From Poriferisulfidus sp965221375 (lineage in GTDB: Bacteria > Pseudomonadota > Gammaproteobacteria > Poriferisulfidales > Poriferisulfidaceae): a stretch of 64,000 nucleotides of DNA. How positions within the stretch are numbered: position 1 is the first letter of the stretch; each line of letters opens with the position of its first letter. The position numbers and the translations under genes were made by a program. The notes under the pieces are model-generated. The model did no database searches. It was not told the DNA's origin and saw only the letters and a list, made by a program, of their open reading frames with translations. The stretch is taken from assembly GCA_965221375.1 (NCBI GenBank), contig OZ244883.1:558001-622000 (forward strand). Reading direction: 5' to 3'. Of this stretch, positions 9,136 through 23,175 are shown piece after piece.

Positions 9136-12100
9136 AGATCTTAATCTCCATACAGGCGCCAGGCCATCCGATCGGCCTCGCGGCACTGTTCCTGCTGTTG
9201 ACGGCGCCGTTCATCCAGGCGCAGGCGGCACCACCGCTGATCGAGCGATGGGAGCGTTCCTCCCCGGACTCGGAGGTTGTCTACAATGTGAGCAGTGTGA
9301 CGTGGCGTCTGCAGTTCGACCAGTGGGTTGACGATGTGGACAGCGACTTCAGGTTGGAGAACTGCAGCGGGTGCAACCTCAGGGTCAGCCCCTCCAACGG
9401 ACAAGGAACGGTTTTCCATGTGACCGTCTCCGGTGACGCCCTGGGCGACAGGGACCACTCTGTCGAGCTGAGCATTAGGAGCGATCATGACATTAGGAAT
9501 TCGAGCGGCGAGCGTCTGCCTAATAACAAACGCTTTGGGACCGTGGTCCATGAAGGGAGATACATAATTCGTAACAAGCCTTATGTGCTGAATGTTCGGC
9601 GAGCGAGTCCGACATCCTACGATACCAATGCGAATAGTGTTTCCTGGACCTATGAGTTCAGCGAGCCGATGGCAGATGTAGAGGCAAGTGATTTTTATCT
9701 TCAGCAGACGACGGCCACGCTCTCGTTGACCAACAATGAAGATGACAGGATTTTTACGCTGACGGCGTCAGGGGGAGATCTGGCAGGCTTGAATCGACAG
9801 ATCAGAATTTGGCCGGAGAGAAACCATGACATGGAGGATAAATCGGGCAACGCTTTGGTGACTCGAACTCCGGCGCTTGCTGACGAAACGCGTTTTAGAA
9901 TAGATAACGAAAGACCGCAACTTCGTTATATGGAAAGACATGATCCTACGGGCAAAAAGACAACTGGAGATAGCATCACGTTTTTATTTAGATTCCACGA
10001 AGATGTTGTGCCTCAAAAAAATCATTTTGGTTTGCTGCGCTCCCGCACGTATAGACCCGGATGGATTATTCGTTCGTCTGCAACATCAGTCACAAAATAT
10101 CAAGGTAGTTCGAGAGAATATTTGGTAAATTTCAGTGATTTGAAACATAGGGAGTCTCTCCTGTCAACCTTTGTTGTGCCTAACAGGCTTCCGGACAAGG
10201 CAGGGAATACATGTAACGGCGGTCTACACTATGAAGAACGGGAAGAGTTAGACTTTTTCAATGACCAGTATTACGACATGGACAATAAACATCCACGTAT
10301 AGCATTCCTATATTGGAATGCTCAAGACGAAGCCTTTCAGGATGTTGGTGAGTACATGAATGTCCGCAATCCCTATGTCCGAATGGACTGGAACGAGGAC
10401 GTAACCGGATTCGAGGTGAGCGACATCAGCGTGTCGGGAGGAAATATCGCCTTCTTCAATGATGACGAGGATGCAGATCGTAAATACGGTATGCGGCTGA
10501 CGGCGGCCGAGGAGGGAAGCGTGACGATCTCGGTGCCGGAGAATGCCGCGAAGGATGGCCACGAGAATGAAAGCCTCGTCTTCTCGAGAACGGTAATCTT
10601 CGACTGGACGGCGCCCAGGGTGAGCTCGATTGTGCGGCAGAGTCCGACGAACCGCGTGACGAACAGCGACACCGTGACATGGAGGGTGACGTTCAGCGAG
10701 TCGGTTCAGCATGTGACTGCATGGGATTTCATCTTGTTGGGCGGCGCCACCGGCTCGTTTACGGTGAGGGAGGTCCAGGGGTCATCGGGGGTGCGATATG
10801 ACGTGACTGCCAAAGACGGCAATCTTGCGAACTTCGATGGGACGGTCTCGCTCGGTTTCAAATCGGGCCAGAATATCGCCGATCCGGCGGGGAATGCGTT
10901 GTCCAATACCACGCCGATCGGAACCAACGACGACTATCTGCTGGACAACACTGCGCCGACGGTCGCCATCGAGGGGATTCCGGCGATTGCGAACACGCCC
11001 TTCACGGCGGAGTTGCGGTTCAGCGAGACGGTGAGCGGCTTCGAGGTCGGCGATATCACCGCCACCGGGGCCAACCTGTCGTCCTTTACGGCCACGCAAA
11101 CCGGGCGGGTATGGACGGTGCAGGTGACGCCGAGTGCGGATTACCGCCTCGCCGTCGCGGCCGGGGTCGCCTCGGACGCCGCTGGCAACAGCAATGTAGC
11201 CAATGACGGCGAGGGCGCTCAAGGGCGCTTTGGGGTGGCGAATGCGGGACTGACGATGGCGCCGGCGAGTCTGACGATTGCGGAGGGGGAGTCGGAGACC
11301 TTCACGGTGGCGCTGGCGGCGCTGCCGACGGGGACGGTGACGGTGGCGATCTCTTCGAACCATGACGAGGTGACCGTCGATCCCAGCAGCTTGACCTTCA
11401 CGACCTCGAACTGGAATGTGGCGCAGACCGGGACGGTCAGCGCGGCCGAGGATGACGATGTGGCGAACGAGAGCGCTACGCTGACCGTCGATCCCTCGGG
11501 CGGCGGCTATGACGACCTCGCGAACGGCTCGATGCCGGTGACGGTGACCGACGACGATGCGGCGGGTGCGGGGCTGACGATGGCGCCGGCGAGCTTGACG
11601 ATTACGGAGGGTGAGTCGGGGACTTTCACGGTGGCGCTGGCGGCGGCGCCGACGGGGACGGTGACGGTGGCAATCTCGTCGGACCATGACGAGGTGACCG
11701 TCGACCCCACCAGCCTGACTTTCACGACCGCCAACTGGAATGTGGCGCAGACCGGGACGGTCAGCGCGGCCGAGGATGACGATGTGGTGAACGACAGCGC
11801 CACGCTGACCGCCGATCCCTCGGGCGGCGGCTATGGCGATGTTGCGGACGACACCCTGCCGGTGACGGTGACCGATGACGATGCGTCGGGCGCGGGGCTG
11901 ACGATGGCGCCGGAGAGTCTGACGATTGCGGAGGGTGAGTCGGAGACCTTCACGCTGGCGCTGGCGGCGGCACCGACGGGAACAGTGTCGGTGTCGGTGT
12001 CTTCCGACCATGACGAAGTAACCGTCAGTCCCGCCAACCTGACCTTTACGACTTCAAACTGGAGCGTGGCGCAGACCGGAACAGTCAGCGCGGCCAAGGA

Positions 12101-15100
12101 TGACGATGTGACGAACGACAGCGCCACGCTGATCGCCGATCCTTCGGGCGGCGGCTATGGCGACCTCGCGGACGGCTCGATGCCGGTGACGGTGACCGAC
12201 GGCAGCGCGGGGCTGACGATGGCACCAGAGAGCCTGACGATTGCGGAGGGTGAGTCAGAGAGCCTCACGGTGGCGCTGGCAGCGGCACCGACAGGAACGG
12301 TGACGGTGGTGGTCTCTTCGGACCATGGCGAGGTGGCCGTCGACCCGGCCAGCCTGACCTTCACGACTGCCAACTGGAGTGTGGCGCAGACCGGGACGGT
12401 CAGCGCGGCCGAGGATGACGATGCGGTGAATGATAAGGCCACGTTGACCGCCTATCCTTCGGGCGGCGGTTACAGCGATCTCGCGGACGACACCCTGCCG
12501 GTGACGGTGACCGACGACGATGTGTCGGGCGCGGGGCTGACGATGGCGCCGGAGAGTCTGACGATTGCGGAGGGGGAGTCGGGGACCTTCACGGTGGCGC
12601 TGGCGGTGGTTCCGGCGGGAACGGTGACGGTGGCGGTCTTGTCGTCGGACCGTGAAGAGATGACGGTCAGTCCCACCAGCCTGACTTTCACGACCTCGAA
12701 CTGGAGTGTGGCACAGACCGGGACGGTCAGCGCGGTCGAGGACGACGATGCGACGAACGAGAACATCACGCTAATCGCCGATCCCTCGGGAGGTGGCTAT
12801 GACAGCCTCGCGGACGGCACTTTGCCGGTGACGGTGACCGATGACGATGCGGCAGGCGCAGGGCTGACACTGGCGCCGGCGAGCCTGGCGATTGGGGAAG
12901 GTGAGTCGGGGACCTTTACGGTGGTGCTGGCGGCGGCACCGACCGGGACGGTGACGGTGGCGGTCTCATCGGATCATGGCGAAGTAACCGTCAATCCGAC
13001 CAGTCTGACCTTCACGACCGCCAACTGGAATGTGGCGCAGACCGGGGTGGTGAGTGCGGCCGAGGACGACGATGCGGCAAACGACAGTGCGACGTTGACC
13101 GCCGATCCTTCGGGCGGCGGCTATGGCGATCTTGCCGACGGCACCCTGCCGGTGACGGTGACCGACGACGATGCGGCGGGCGCGGGGCTGACGCTGGCGC
13201 CGGAGAGTCTGACAATCGCGGAGGGCGAGTCGGGGACCTTTACGGTGGCACTGGCGGCGGTTCCGACCGGGACGGTGACAGTGGCGGTCTCGTCGGATCA
13301 TGATGAGGTGACCGTCAATCCCGCCAGCCTGACCTTCACGACCGCGAACTGGAGTGTGGCGCAGACCGGGACGGTCAGTGCGGCCGAGGACGACGATGCG
13401 ACGAACGACAGCGCCACGCTGAGTGCCGATCCTTCGGGCGGCGGCTATGGCGACGTTGCGGACGGCAACCTGCCGGTGACGGTGACCGACGACGATGCGG
13501 CGGGCGCGGGGCTAACGCTGGCGCCGGAGAGCCTGACCATCGCGGAGGGCGAGTCGGGGACTTTTACACTGGCGCTGGCGGCGGTTCCGACCGGGACGGT
13601 GACGGTGGCGGTGTCTTCGAATCATCGCGAGGTGACCGTCAGTCCCGTTAGCCTGACCTTCACGACCTCGAACTGGAGCGTGGCGCAGACCGGGACGATC
13701 AGTGCGGCCGAAGACAACGATACGGCGAACGACAGCGCTACATTGACCGCCGACCCTTCAGGCGGCGGCTATGACGACCTTGCCGACGATACCCTGTCGG
13801 TGACAGTGACCGACGACGATGCGGCAGGCGCGGGGCTGTCGATGGCGCCGGCGAGTCTGACCATCGCGGAGGGGGAGTCGGGGACCTTCACGGTGGCGCT
13901 GTCGGCGGCGCCGACAGGAACGGTAACAGTGGCGGTCTCATCGGACCATGACGAGGTGATCGTCGATCCGGCCAGTCTGACCTTCACGACCGCGAACTGG
14001 AGTGTGGCGCAGACCGGGACGGTCAGTGCGACCGAGGATGACGATACGACGAACGACAGCGCTACATTGACCGCCGACCCTTCAGGCGGCGGCTATGGCG
14101 ACGTTGCGGACGGCACTCTGCCGGTGACGGTGACCGATGACGATGTGTCGGGCGCGGGGCTGGCGATGGCGCCGGCGAGTCTGACGATCGCAGAGGGCGA
14201 GTCGGGGACCTTCACGGTGGCGCTGGCGGCGGTTCCGACCGGGACGGTGACGGTGGCGGTCTCGTCGGACCATGACGAGGTAACGGCAAGCCCCACCAGC
14301 CTGACCTTCACAACCTCGAACTGGAATGTGGCGCAGACCGGGACGGTCAGCGCGGCCGAGGACGGCGATGCGACGAACGACAGCGCCATGCTGACCGCTG
14401 ATCCTTCGGGCGGCGGCTATGGCGACCTCGCGGACGGCACCCTGCCGGTGACAGTGACCGACGACGATGCGGCGGGCGCGGGGCTGACGATGGCGCCGGA
14501 GAGCCTGACGATTGCAGAAGGCGAATCGGAGACCTTTACACTGGCGCTGGCGGCGGTGCCGCTGGGGACGGTGACGGTGGCGATCTCTTCGGACCATGAC
14601 GGGGTGAGCGTCGATCCGGCCAATCTGACCTTCACGACCTCGAACTGGAGTGTGGCGCAGACCGGGACGGTCAGCGCGGCCGAGGATGACGATGAGACGA
14701 ACGAGAGCGCCATGCTGACTGCCGATCCCTCGGGTGGCGGCTATGGCGACCTCGCGGACGGTATCCTGCCGGTGACGGTGATCGACGACGAGGGGCCGGG
14801 TGAGGAAGTGGCCCACGAGAAAAAAGTGGTGGAAGAGATATTGGCCAATGCGTCGCTGGGGCTGCTAAGAAGTGCCCGGGATGTGTTGCGCCAACGGCTT
14901 GAGGCCGAGCCGGAGAGCGGACTGGAGATAGACTTCTCCGGTGCGCTGCGCGCCCTGGAGACGGATTCGGCAGGTTCGGCAGGAATGTCGGAGGCGTTAA
15001 GCGACAGCCACTTCACGCTGGCGCTGGACGGGGAATCGGGCCAGGGGTCCGGCTGGACGATATGGGGACGGGGCAGTTATCTCGACATCGAGGGTGAAGG

Positions 15101-16160
15101 CCGCAGCGATTCCGATCATGAAATCGAGCTGCAGACGGCCTGGCTGGGTCTCGACCGTAACTTTGGTGATGATGTGCTGGGCGGCGTAGCGCTGTCGTAT
15201 GCGGATATGGAGGCCGACTACAGTCTGAACCCGACCGGAGAGGCATTGAGAAAGGGCGAGTTGGAAATGGAGCTGACCGCGGTTCATCCGTATGCGCGTT
15301 GGGAGAGGTCTGCGGGATCTGAGGCCTGGGCGATGCTGGGCTTCGGTCAGGGTGATGTGGAGTTGACTTCGGATATCACCGACAACAAGACGATTGAGAG
15401 TGATGTGGATTACTGGATGATCACCGTGGGCGGGCGCGAGGCGCTGAATCCGGTGTCGGATATGGCGCTGGCGCTGGTGGCGGATGTCGGTTATGCGCGT
15501 CTGGAGACGGATGCGACGGCGGAGGAGTCGGCGATTGATGACCTGCGCCTGGAGTCATGGCAGGCACGTGCGGGCGTGGAGGCACAGACGAGCTGGGGAG
15601 ACGGGACCACTCCGTTCGGGGCGGTCTATGGCCGCTACGATGGCGGCGATGGGGCGGAAGGCGTCGGTCTGGAGTTGCGTGGCGGATTGAGCATGATGCA
15701 GCCGGCCTCCCGACTGCAGTTGGATATCGAGGGCCACTGGGTGGCGGCACACAGTGAGAGTGATTATGAGGAGTGGGGTGCGAGTCTGATGGCGGCGGTA
15801 TTGCCGGCGGCGGATCGTCGCGGCTGGTCGTGGCAGTTGCGTTCGGGCCTGGGTCAGGAGGCGAATGATTCGTCGGTATTGTGGGGCGAAGAGAAACTGG
15901 AGTCGCTGGTGGAGACGGAGCAGTCGCACGAGTTGTCGCTGTCGACCTCGGTGAGTTGGGGCTTTGGCTGGGCCGGGCGAGGGGTATTGACGCCGTTTGC
16001 GGAGGCGGCGATGAAATCGGGCGAATGGGACGAGGCGAAGCTGGGGCTGCGCTACATTCTGCCGGAGACAGAGCGATTGTCGCTGGAGTTGTCGCTGGGA
16101 CAGCGTCAGGAAGACGAGGTCGGCCATTACATCGGCGTGGAGATCGATTTGCGGAACTGA
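9132..16160 (+). CDS. Giant Calx-beta repeat protein with autotransporter barrel (copy B)
   Basis: 2342 residues from ATG 9132, which is preceded by AGGGGG at a suitable distance. The N-terminus MKILISIQAPGHPIGLAAL followed by FLLLTAPFIQAQA is a normal Sec signal peptide. The architecture matches the preceding gene: Ig-like modules (about residues 40-700), eleven repeats of about 108 residues (about 701-1886), a KKVVEEILANASLG linker, and a C-terminal beta-barrel (about 1960-2342). The barrels of the two genes are almost identical whereas the N-terminal modules are clearly diverged, which suggests gene conversion at the 3' ends or diversifying selection on the exposed part. The terminator-like hairpin at 16217 probably ends its transcript. 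Function as a surface adhesin or protective layer is inferred from architecture. Confidence 0.85.
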   Translation: MKILISIQAPGHPIGLAALFLLLTAPFIQAQAAPPLIERWERSSPDSEVVYNVSSVTWRLQFDQWVDDVDSDFRLENCSGCNLRVSPSNGQGTVFHVTVSGDALGDRDHSVELSIRSDHDIRNSSGERLPNNKRFGTVVHEGRYIIRNKPYVLNVRRASPTSYDTNANSVSWTYEFSEPMADVEASDFYLQQTTATLSLTNNEDDRIFTLTASGGDLAGLNRQIRIWPERNHDMEDKSGNALVTRTPALADETRFRIDNERPQLRYMERHDPTGKKTTGDSITFLFRFHEDVVPQKNHFGLLRSRTYRPGWIIRSSATSVTKYQGSSREYLVNFSDLKHRESLLSTFVVPNRLPDKAGNTCNGGLHYEEREELDFFNDQYYDMDNKHPRIAFLYWNAQDEAFQDVGEYMNVRNPYVRMDWNEDVTGFEVSDISVSGGNIAFFNDDEDADRKYGMRLTAAEEGSVTISVPENAAKDGHENESLVFSRTVIFDWTAPRVSSIVRQSPTNRVTNSDTVTWRVTFSESVQHVTAWDFILLGGATGSFTVREVQGSSGVRYDVTAKDGNLANFDGTVSLGFKSGQNIADPAGNALSNTTPIGTNDDYLLDNTAPTVAIEGIPAIANTPFTAELRFSETVSGFEVGDITATGANLSSFTATQTGRVWTVQVTPSADYRLAVAAGVASDAAGNSNVANDGEGAQGRFGVANAGLTMAPASLTIAEGESETFTVALAALPTGTVTVAISSNHDEVTVDPSSLTFTTSNWNVAQTGTVSAAEDDDVANESATLTVDPSGGGYDDLANGSMPVTVTDDDAAGAGLTMAPASLTITEGESGTFTVALAAAPTGTVTVAISSDHDEVTVDPTSLTFTTANWNVAQTGTVSAAEDDDVVNDSATLTADPSGGGYGDVADDTLPVTVTDDDASGAGLTMAPESLTIAEGESETFTLALAAAPTGTVSVSVSSDHDEVTVSPANLTFTTSNWSVAQTGTVSAAKDDDVTNDSATLIADPSGGGYGDLADGSMPVTVTDGSAGLTMAPESLTIAEGESESLTVALAAAPTGTVTVVVSSDHGEVAVDPASLTFTTANWSVAQTGTVSAAEDDDAVNDKATLTAYPSGGGYSDLADDTLPVTVTDDDVSGAGLTMAPESLTIAEGESGTFTVALAVVPAGTVTVAVLSSDREEMTVSPTSLTFTTSNWSVAQTGTVSAVEDDDATNENITLIADPSGGGYDSLADGTLPVTVTDDDAAGAGLTLAPASLAIGEGESGTFTVVLAAAPTGTVTVAVSSDHGEVTVNPTSLTFTTANWNVAQTGVVSAAEDDDAANDSATLTADPSGGGYGDLADGTLPVTVTDDDAAGAGLTLAPESLTIAEGESGTFTVALAAVPTGTVTVAVSSDHDEVTVNPASLTFTTANWSVAQTGTVSAAEDDDATNDSATLSADPSGGGYGDVADGNLPVTVTDDDAAGAGLTLAPESLTIAEGESGTFTLALAAVPTGTVTVAVSSNHREVTVSPVSLTFTTSNWSVAQTGTISAAEDNDTANDSATLTADPSGGGYDDLADDTLSVTVTDDDAAGAGLSMAPASLTIAEGESGTFTVALSAAPTGTVTVAVSSDHDEVIVDPASLTFTTANWSVAQTGTVSATEDDDTTNDSATLTADPSGGGYGDVADGTLPVTVTDDDVSGAGLAMAPASLTIAEGESGTFTVALAAVPTGTVTVAVSSDHDEVTASPTSLTFTTSNWNVAQTGTVSAAEDGDATNDSAMLTADPSGGGYGDLADGTLPVTVTDDDAAGAGLTMAPESLTIAEGESETFTLALAAVPLGTVTVAISSDHDGVSVDPANLTFTTSNWSVAQTGTVSAAEDDDETNESAMLTADPSGGGYGDLADGILPVTVIDDEGPGEEVAHEKKVVEEILANASLGLLRSARDVLRQRLEAEPESGLEIDFSGALRALETDSAGSAGMSEALSDSHFTLALDGESGQGSGWTIWGRGSYLDIEGEGRSDSDHEIELQTAWLGLDRNFGDDVLGGVALSYADMEADYSLNPTGEALRKGELEMELTAVHPYARWERSAGSEAWAMLGFGQGDVELTSDITDNKTIESDVDYWMITVGGREALNPVSDMALALVADVGYARLETDATAEESAIDDLRLESWQARAGVEAQTSWGDGTTPFGAVYGRYDGGDGAEGVGLELRGGLSMMQPASRLQLDIEGHWVAAHSESDYEEWGASLMAAVLPAADRRGWSWQLRSGLGQEANDSSVLWGEEKLESLVETEQSHELSLSTSVSWGFGWAGRGVLTPFAEAAMKSGEWDEAKLGLRYILPETERLSLELSLGQRQEDEVGHYIGVEIDLRN
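11235..14790 (+). repeat. Tandem array of eleven ~324-bp Calx-beta coding repeats (copy B)
   Basis: Eleven in-frame units of the same type as at 3760-7296. The fourth begins with a shortened junction (TDGSAGLTM instead of TDDDxxGAGLTM). Unit order and variants are not identical to the other array, as expected from unequal exchange. Confidence 0.9.
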
Positions 16161-16216
16161 TCGGGAGCGGCCGGCGGCGTCACTCAAAGAAAAAGGATTT
16201 GTGATAAACTAGCCCG

Positions 16217-16247
16217 TCGCGCCGCGTAGTTCGGCGCGAGAGTTTTT
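16217..16247 (+). terminator. Rho-independent terminator-like hairpin after copy B
   Basis: TCGCGCCG (16217-16224) pairs with CGGCGCGA (16232-16239) around a 7-base loop, followed by GAG and five T. It lies 57 bases after the giant gene's stop and before the rrn leader. If the rrn promoter is the weak TAAACT with a GC-rich discriminator at 16205-16220, the hairpin would instead be in the rrn leader; I cannot tell which. Confidence 0.65.
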
Positions 16248-16382
16248 AAAATTCGGTTTTCAGAACGAAGCTTGTGTGGACGTTCGTCGGGTCGCGTGTT
16301 CCAACGTAAAACCTGGCAGAACGCCACGCCTGAAATGTTTGAGTATATGACAGGCAGGGCGAACTCTGCATAAAGGACTGCG

Positions 16383-16400
16383 CAGGTCTGCGAAGACCTG
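16383..16400 (+). other. Leader hairpin just before 16S rRNA
   Basis: CAGGTCT (16383-16389) pairs perfectly with AGACCTG (16394-16400) around a GCGA loop, a GNRA tetraloop, 8 bases before the 16S 5' end. It is probably part of the pre-rRNA leader and involved in folding or processing. No clear rrn P1-type promoter can be placed in 16161-16382. Confidence 0.5.
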
Positions 16401-16408
16401 TAGAGTCT

Positions 16409-17944
<1,536 letters not shown>

Positions 17945-18045
17945 ATGAGCAAGAACACAGCTCGGCGGACGCCCACACAAGTTTCGATCTGAACAACCGG
18001 GACGGAGAGACGCGGAGAGCGCCGACCGGGCGCGGCCTGCTAAAC

Positions 18046-18122
<77 letters not shown>

Positions 18123-18129
18123 GCCGGGC

Positions 18130-18205
18130 GGGGCCATAGCTCAGCTGGGAGAGCGCCTGCTTTGCACGCAGGAGGTCGGGAGTTCGATCCTCCCTGGCTC
18201 CACCA
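18130..18205 (+). tRNA. tRNA-Ala (anticodon TGC)
   Basis: 76 bases with encoded CCA. The acceptor GGGGCCA pairs with TGGCTCC (one G-T pair), the anticodon loop TTTGCAC carries TGC, and the T-arm GAGTTCGATCC is intact. It follows tRNA-Ile by 7 bases in the rrn spacer. Confidence 0.97.
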
Positions 18206-18368
18206 TCCGTTCCCTTTTGACAATGCGCGCCGCGCTCTGCAGCCGGCGTGGCTGTTTGACAGTTTGATGATTCACACGCGAGTTGGAAGTTTTCATGCTT
18301 CCAATTCAATTCAATCAAGTCGATCGTTATGAAGACGACATGTAATTCCGGGACGTCTGGAGTTGCAT

Positions 18369-21245
<2,877 letters not shown>

Positions 21246-21294
21246 GCAACTTCAGACCTTCTACTGATTGAAGTGAATCATCAAACCGGTTGTT

Positions 21295-21413
21295 CGCCTG
21301 GCGACGATAGAGAACTGGAACCACCCGATCCCATTCCGAACTCGTCCGTGAAACGGTTCATCGCCGATGATAGTGTGGGGTCCCCCCATGTGAAAGTAGG
21401 ACATCGCCAGGCA
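21295..21413 (+). rRNA. rrf: 5S ribosomal RNA
   Basis: The ends CGCCTGGCG and CGCCAGGCA pair. Internal landmarks CCCATTCCGAACTCG and TAGTGTGGGG are present. It follows 23S by about 50 bases and is closed by a terminator 10 bases later. Confidence 0.95.
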
Positions 21414-21422
21414 CCTTACTCC

Positions 21423-21448
21423 AAAGCCCCGCTATGCGGGGCTTTTTT
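21423..21448 (+). terminator. rrn operon terminator
   Basis: AAAGCCCCGC pairs perfectly with GCGGGGCTTT around a 3-base loop, running into a T tract. Textbook intrinsic terminator directly after 5S. Confidence 0.95.
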
Positions 21449-21499
21449 GTGCCAAACGAAAGCCTCCAGGCATCCCCGTTCCCGAACCGCCCAAGTATC

Positions 21500-22369
21500 A
21501 TGTGCGTGGCAAAGTCGTCACTCAAGACCATGAAAACACGGACCCGGTCCCGTCCCGATTCTTTGACAAGTCCACAATCTTGCCGAACACCCGAGATCGC
21601 CGAATCGCCGGACTTGAAAACCTCCCGTATTTGGGAGGCGCTGCCTGCGGCGGCACAGGCGAGACTGGGGAAAATCGAAGTGGTCGATTCCGTGGAGTCC
21701 ACCAACGATATTCTGTACGAAGAGGCCACCCCCGAATACGACCGGGTACAGATTGCGCGCCACCAGACTCACGGCCGCGGTCGCCGCGGCCGCGACTGGC
21801 AGGCTGTAACAGGAACACTGTGCTTTTCAATTCTGCACTCCTTTGCGGCGCAGCCGCCGGCTTCCTTGGCACTGTGGGTCGGGATTGCCGTCATCGAGCG
21901 TCTGCGCATGTTGGGTTGGGGCATGCCGGTGCTGCACTGGCCGAACGATCTGATGTACGGAGTGGCTAAATTCGGCGGCATCCTGGTCGAAAGCCGGGTG
22001 CGCGACACCCGATGGGTCGGCGTGGTCGGGATTGGCGTCAACCTGGAACAGGCTCCGCCGCTGGATCGTCCGGCTACCTCCATTGCACAGGCCTGCAGTC
22101 GATCCCCCGAGCCGAACGAGTTGGCCGCACAATTAATCGACGCAGTGACAACCTGCCTGGCACGTATCGATAACGGCACAGCCGGGGATCTGATCACTTT
22201 TTATTCCCAGTATGATGGTCTCAAGGATTGCGAAGTGGAAATTACGGGGATGCAGAACACGTTGACCGGGCACGCCCGCGGAGTAGACGCGCAAGGCCGG
22301 CTGCAGGTTCAGAATTCTCAAGGAATACAATGTTTTGAGGCGGCCGAGGTGCGGCGCTGCCGCGTGTGA
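21500..22369 (+). CDS. birA: Biotin--[acetyl-CoA-carboxylase] ligase, without DNA-binding domain
   Basis: It activates biotin with ATP and attaches it to the biotin carboxyl carrier protein of acetyl-CoA carboxylase. The class-defining GRGRRGRDW nucleotide/biotin motif, the HWPNDLMY segment, the KFGGILVE segment and a C-terminal SH3-like domain are present. The N-terminal winged-helix repressor domain of E. coli BirA is absent, so it is a mono-functional ligase. The start is uncertain: an upstream in-frame GTG/ATG at 21434 lies inside the rrn terminator and is unlikely; ATG 21500 is used, with ATG 21530 as an alternative, and neither has a clear ribosome site. It overlaps coaX at the stop, a common gammaproteobacterial pair. 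Confidence 0.9.
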   Translation: MCVAKSSLKTMKTRTRSRPDSLTSPQSCRTPEIAESPDLKTSRIWEALPAAAQARLGKIEVVDSVESTNDILYEEATPEYDRVQIARHQTHGRGRRGRDWQAVTGTLCFSILHSFAAQPPASLALWVGIAVIERLRMLGWGMPVLHWPNDLMYGVAKFGGILVESRVRDTRWVGVVGIGVNLEQAPPLDRPATSIAQACSRSPEPNELAAQLIDAVTTCLARIDNGTAGDLITFYSQYDGLKDCEVEITGMQNTLTGHARGVDAQGRLQVQNSQGIQCFEAAEVRRCRV

Positions 22370-23103
22370 TGATGCTGATTGATATCGGTCACAGCCGCAT
22401 TAAACTGGGGGAAGCGCATCAGCAACAGGTGCGACACTGCAGGGCGTTCCCCCTGGAGGCGCTTGAGGAGGCTTGTGCAGTCCTGCGTGACGGTCGGCAG
22501 GCCGGGCAGACCGCCTACGGGGTGTCGACTTTGCGCGGTGCACAGGAGACCGTGGTGCGCCAGCGCATTGAAGCCGCCTGGGATGGGACTCTGGTTTGGA
22601 TTGGGGCGGCGCAGGCACAGGGCTTCTTACAAACCCACTACACCAATCCCGAAACTTTTGGCGCGGATCGATTATTGGCGTTGCGCGCGGCACGCCGGCG
22701 TACCGCGCAGTCCTGCATTGTTGTTGATGCGGGCACGGCTGTGACGGTCGATGGTCTGGATGAGACCCACACACATGCGGGAGGCTGGATTGTGCCGGGT
22801 TATGAGGCGCTGCGACAAAACCTGTCCACCTTGCTGGAAGTTGCACCCCGAGACTCCACCACGCCTTCTCCATTGACCTGCTCCAGTACCGCGCAGGCGA
22901 CGGAGACCGGCATCTGGAGATTACTGGCTGGAGGGGTCGAGCAGATGTGTACGCAGCTGCGCACCGGGGCGTTGGGGGATGAGGCGGAAATTTTCGTGAC
23001 CGGCGGGGATGCCGAATCTCTGTGCGCCTGGAGTGCTCTGCCCATGCAGCAGGTTCCCGATTTGGTATTGGAAGGGTTGGCGGAGTGCGCTGGAGAACGG
23101 TAG
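22369..23103 (+). CDS. coaX: Type III pantothenate kinase
   Basis: Catalyses the first step of coenzyme A synthesis, pantothenate to 4'-phosphopantothenate. Motifs of the type III (ASKHA-fold) enzyme are all present: MLIDIGHSRIK at the start (phosphate-1 Asp), FGADRL, VVDAGTAVTVD, GGWIVPG and FVTGGDA. It has 244 residues. Starts at 22369 and 22372 are both possible; the first overlaps the birA TGA by one base, implying translational coupling. An AT-rich accessory block begins directly after its stop. Confidence 0.92.
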   Translation: MMLIDIGHSRIKLGEAHQQQVRHCRAFPLEALEEACAVLRDGRQAGQTAYGVSTLRGAQETVVRQRIEAAWDGTLVWIGAAQAQGFLQTHYTNPETFGADRLLALRAARRRTAQSCIVVDAGTAVTVDGLDETHTHAGGWIVPGYEALRQNLSTLLEVAPRDSTTPSPLTCSSTAQATETGIWRLLAGGVEQMCTQLRTGALGDEAEIFVTGGDAESLCAWSALPMQQVPDLVLEGLAECAGER

Positions 23104-23121
23104 ATAGTGCCGTTCGACAGA

Positions 23122-23156
23122 TATAATAAAGCGGCCTTACGCTTAGAAATAAGCGT
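23122..23156 (+). promoter_or_regulatory. Candidate promoter -10 and leader hairpin of the six-gene island operon
   Basis: A perfect TATAAT lies at 23122-23127, 18 bases after the coaX stop; no good -35 is visible. Just downstream, ACGCTTA (23139-23145) and TAAGCGT (23150-23156) form a perfect 7-bp stem with a GAAA tetraloop, between the predicted start of transcription and the ribosome site AAGGA before ATG 23176. The hairpin could stabilise or control the leader. Confidence 0.45.
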
Positions 23157-23175
23157 GGTGGGCAAGGATCAAATT

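Noticed and set aside
16161..16408. A definite rrn P1 promoter
   Set aside because: TAAACT with a GC-rich discriminator at 16205 is suggestive, but no -35 fits and a terminator-like hairpin follows directly.
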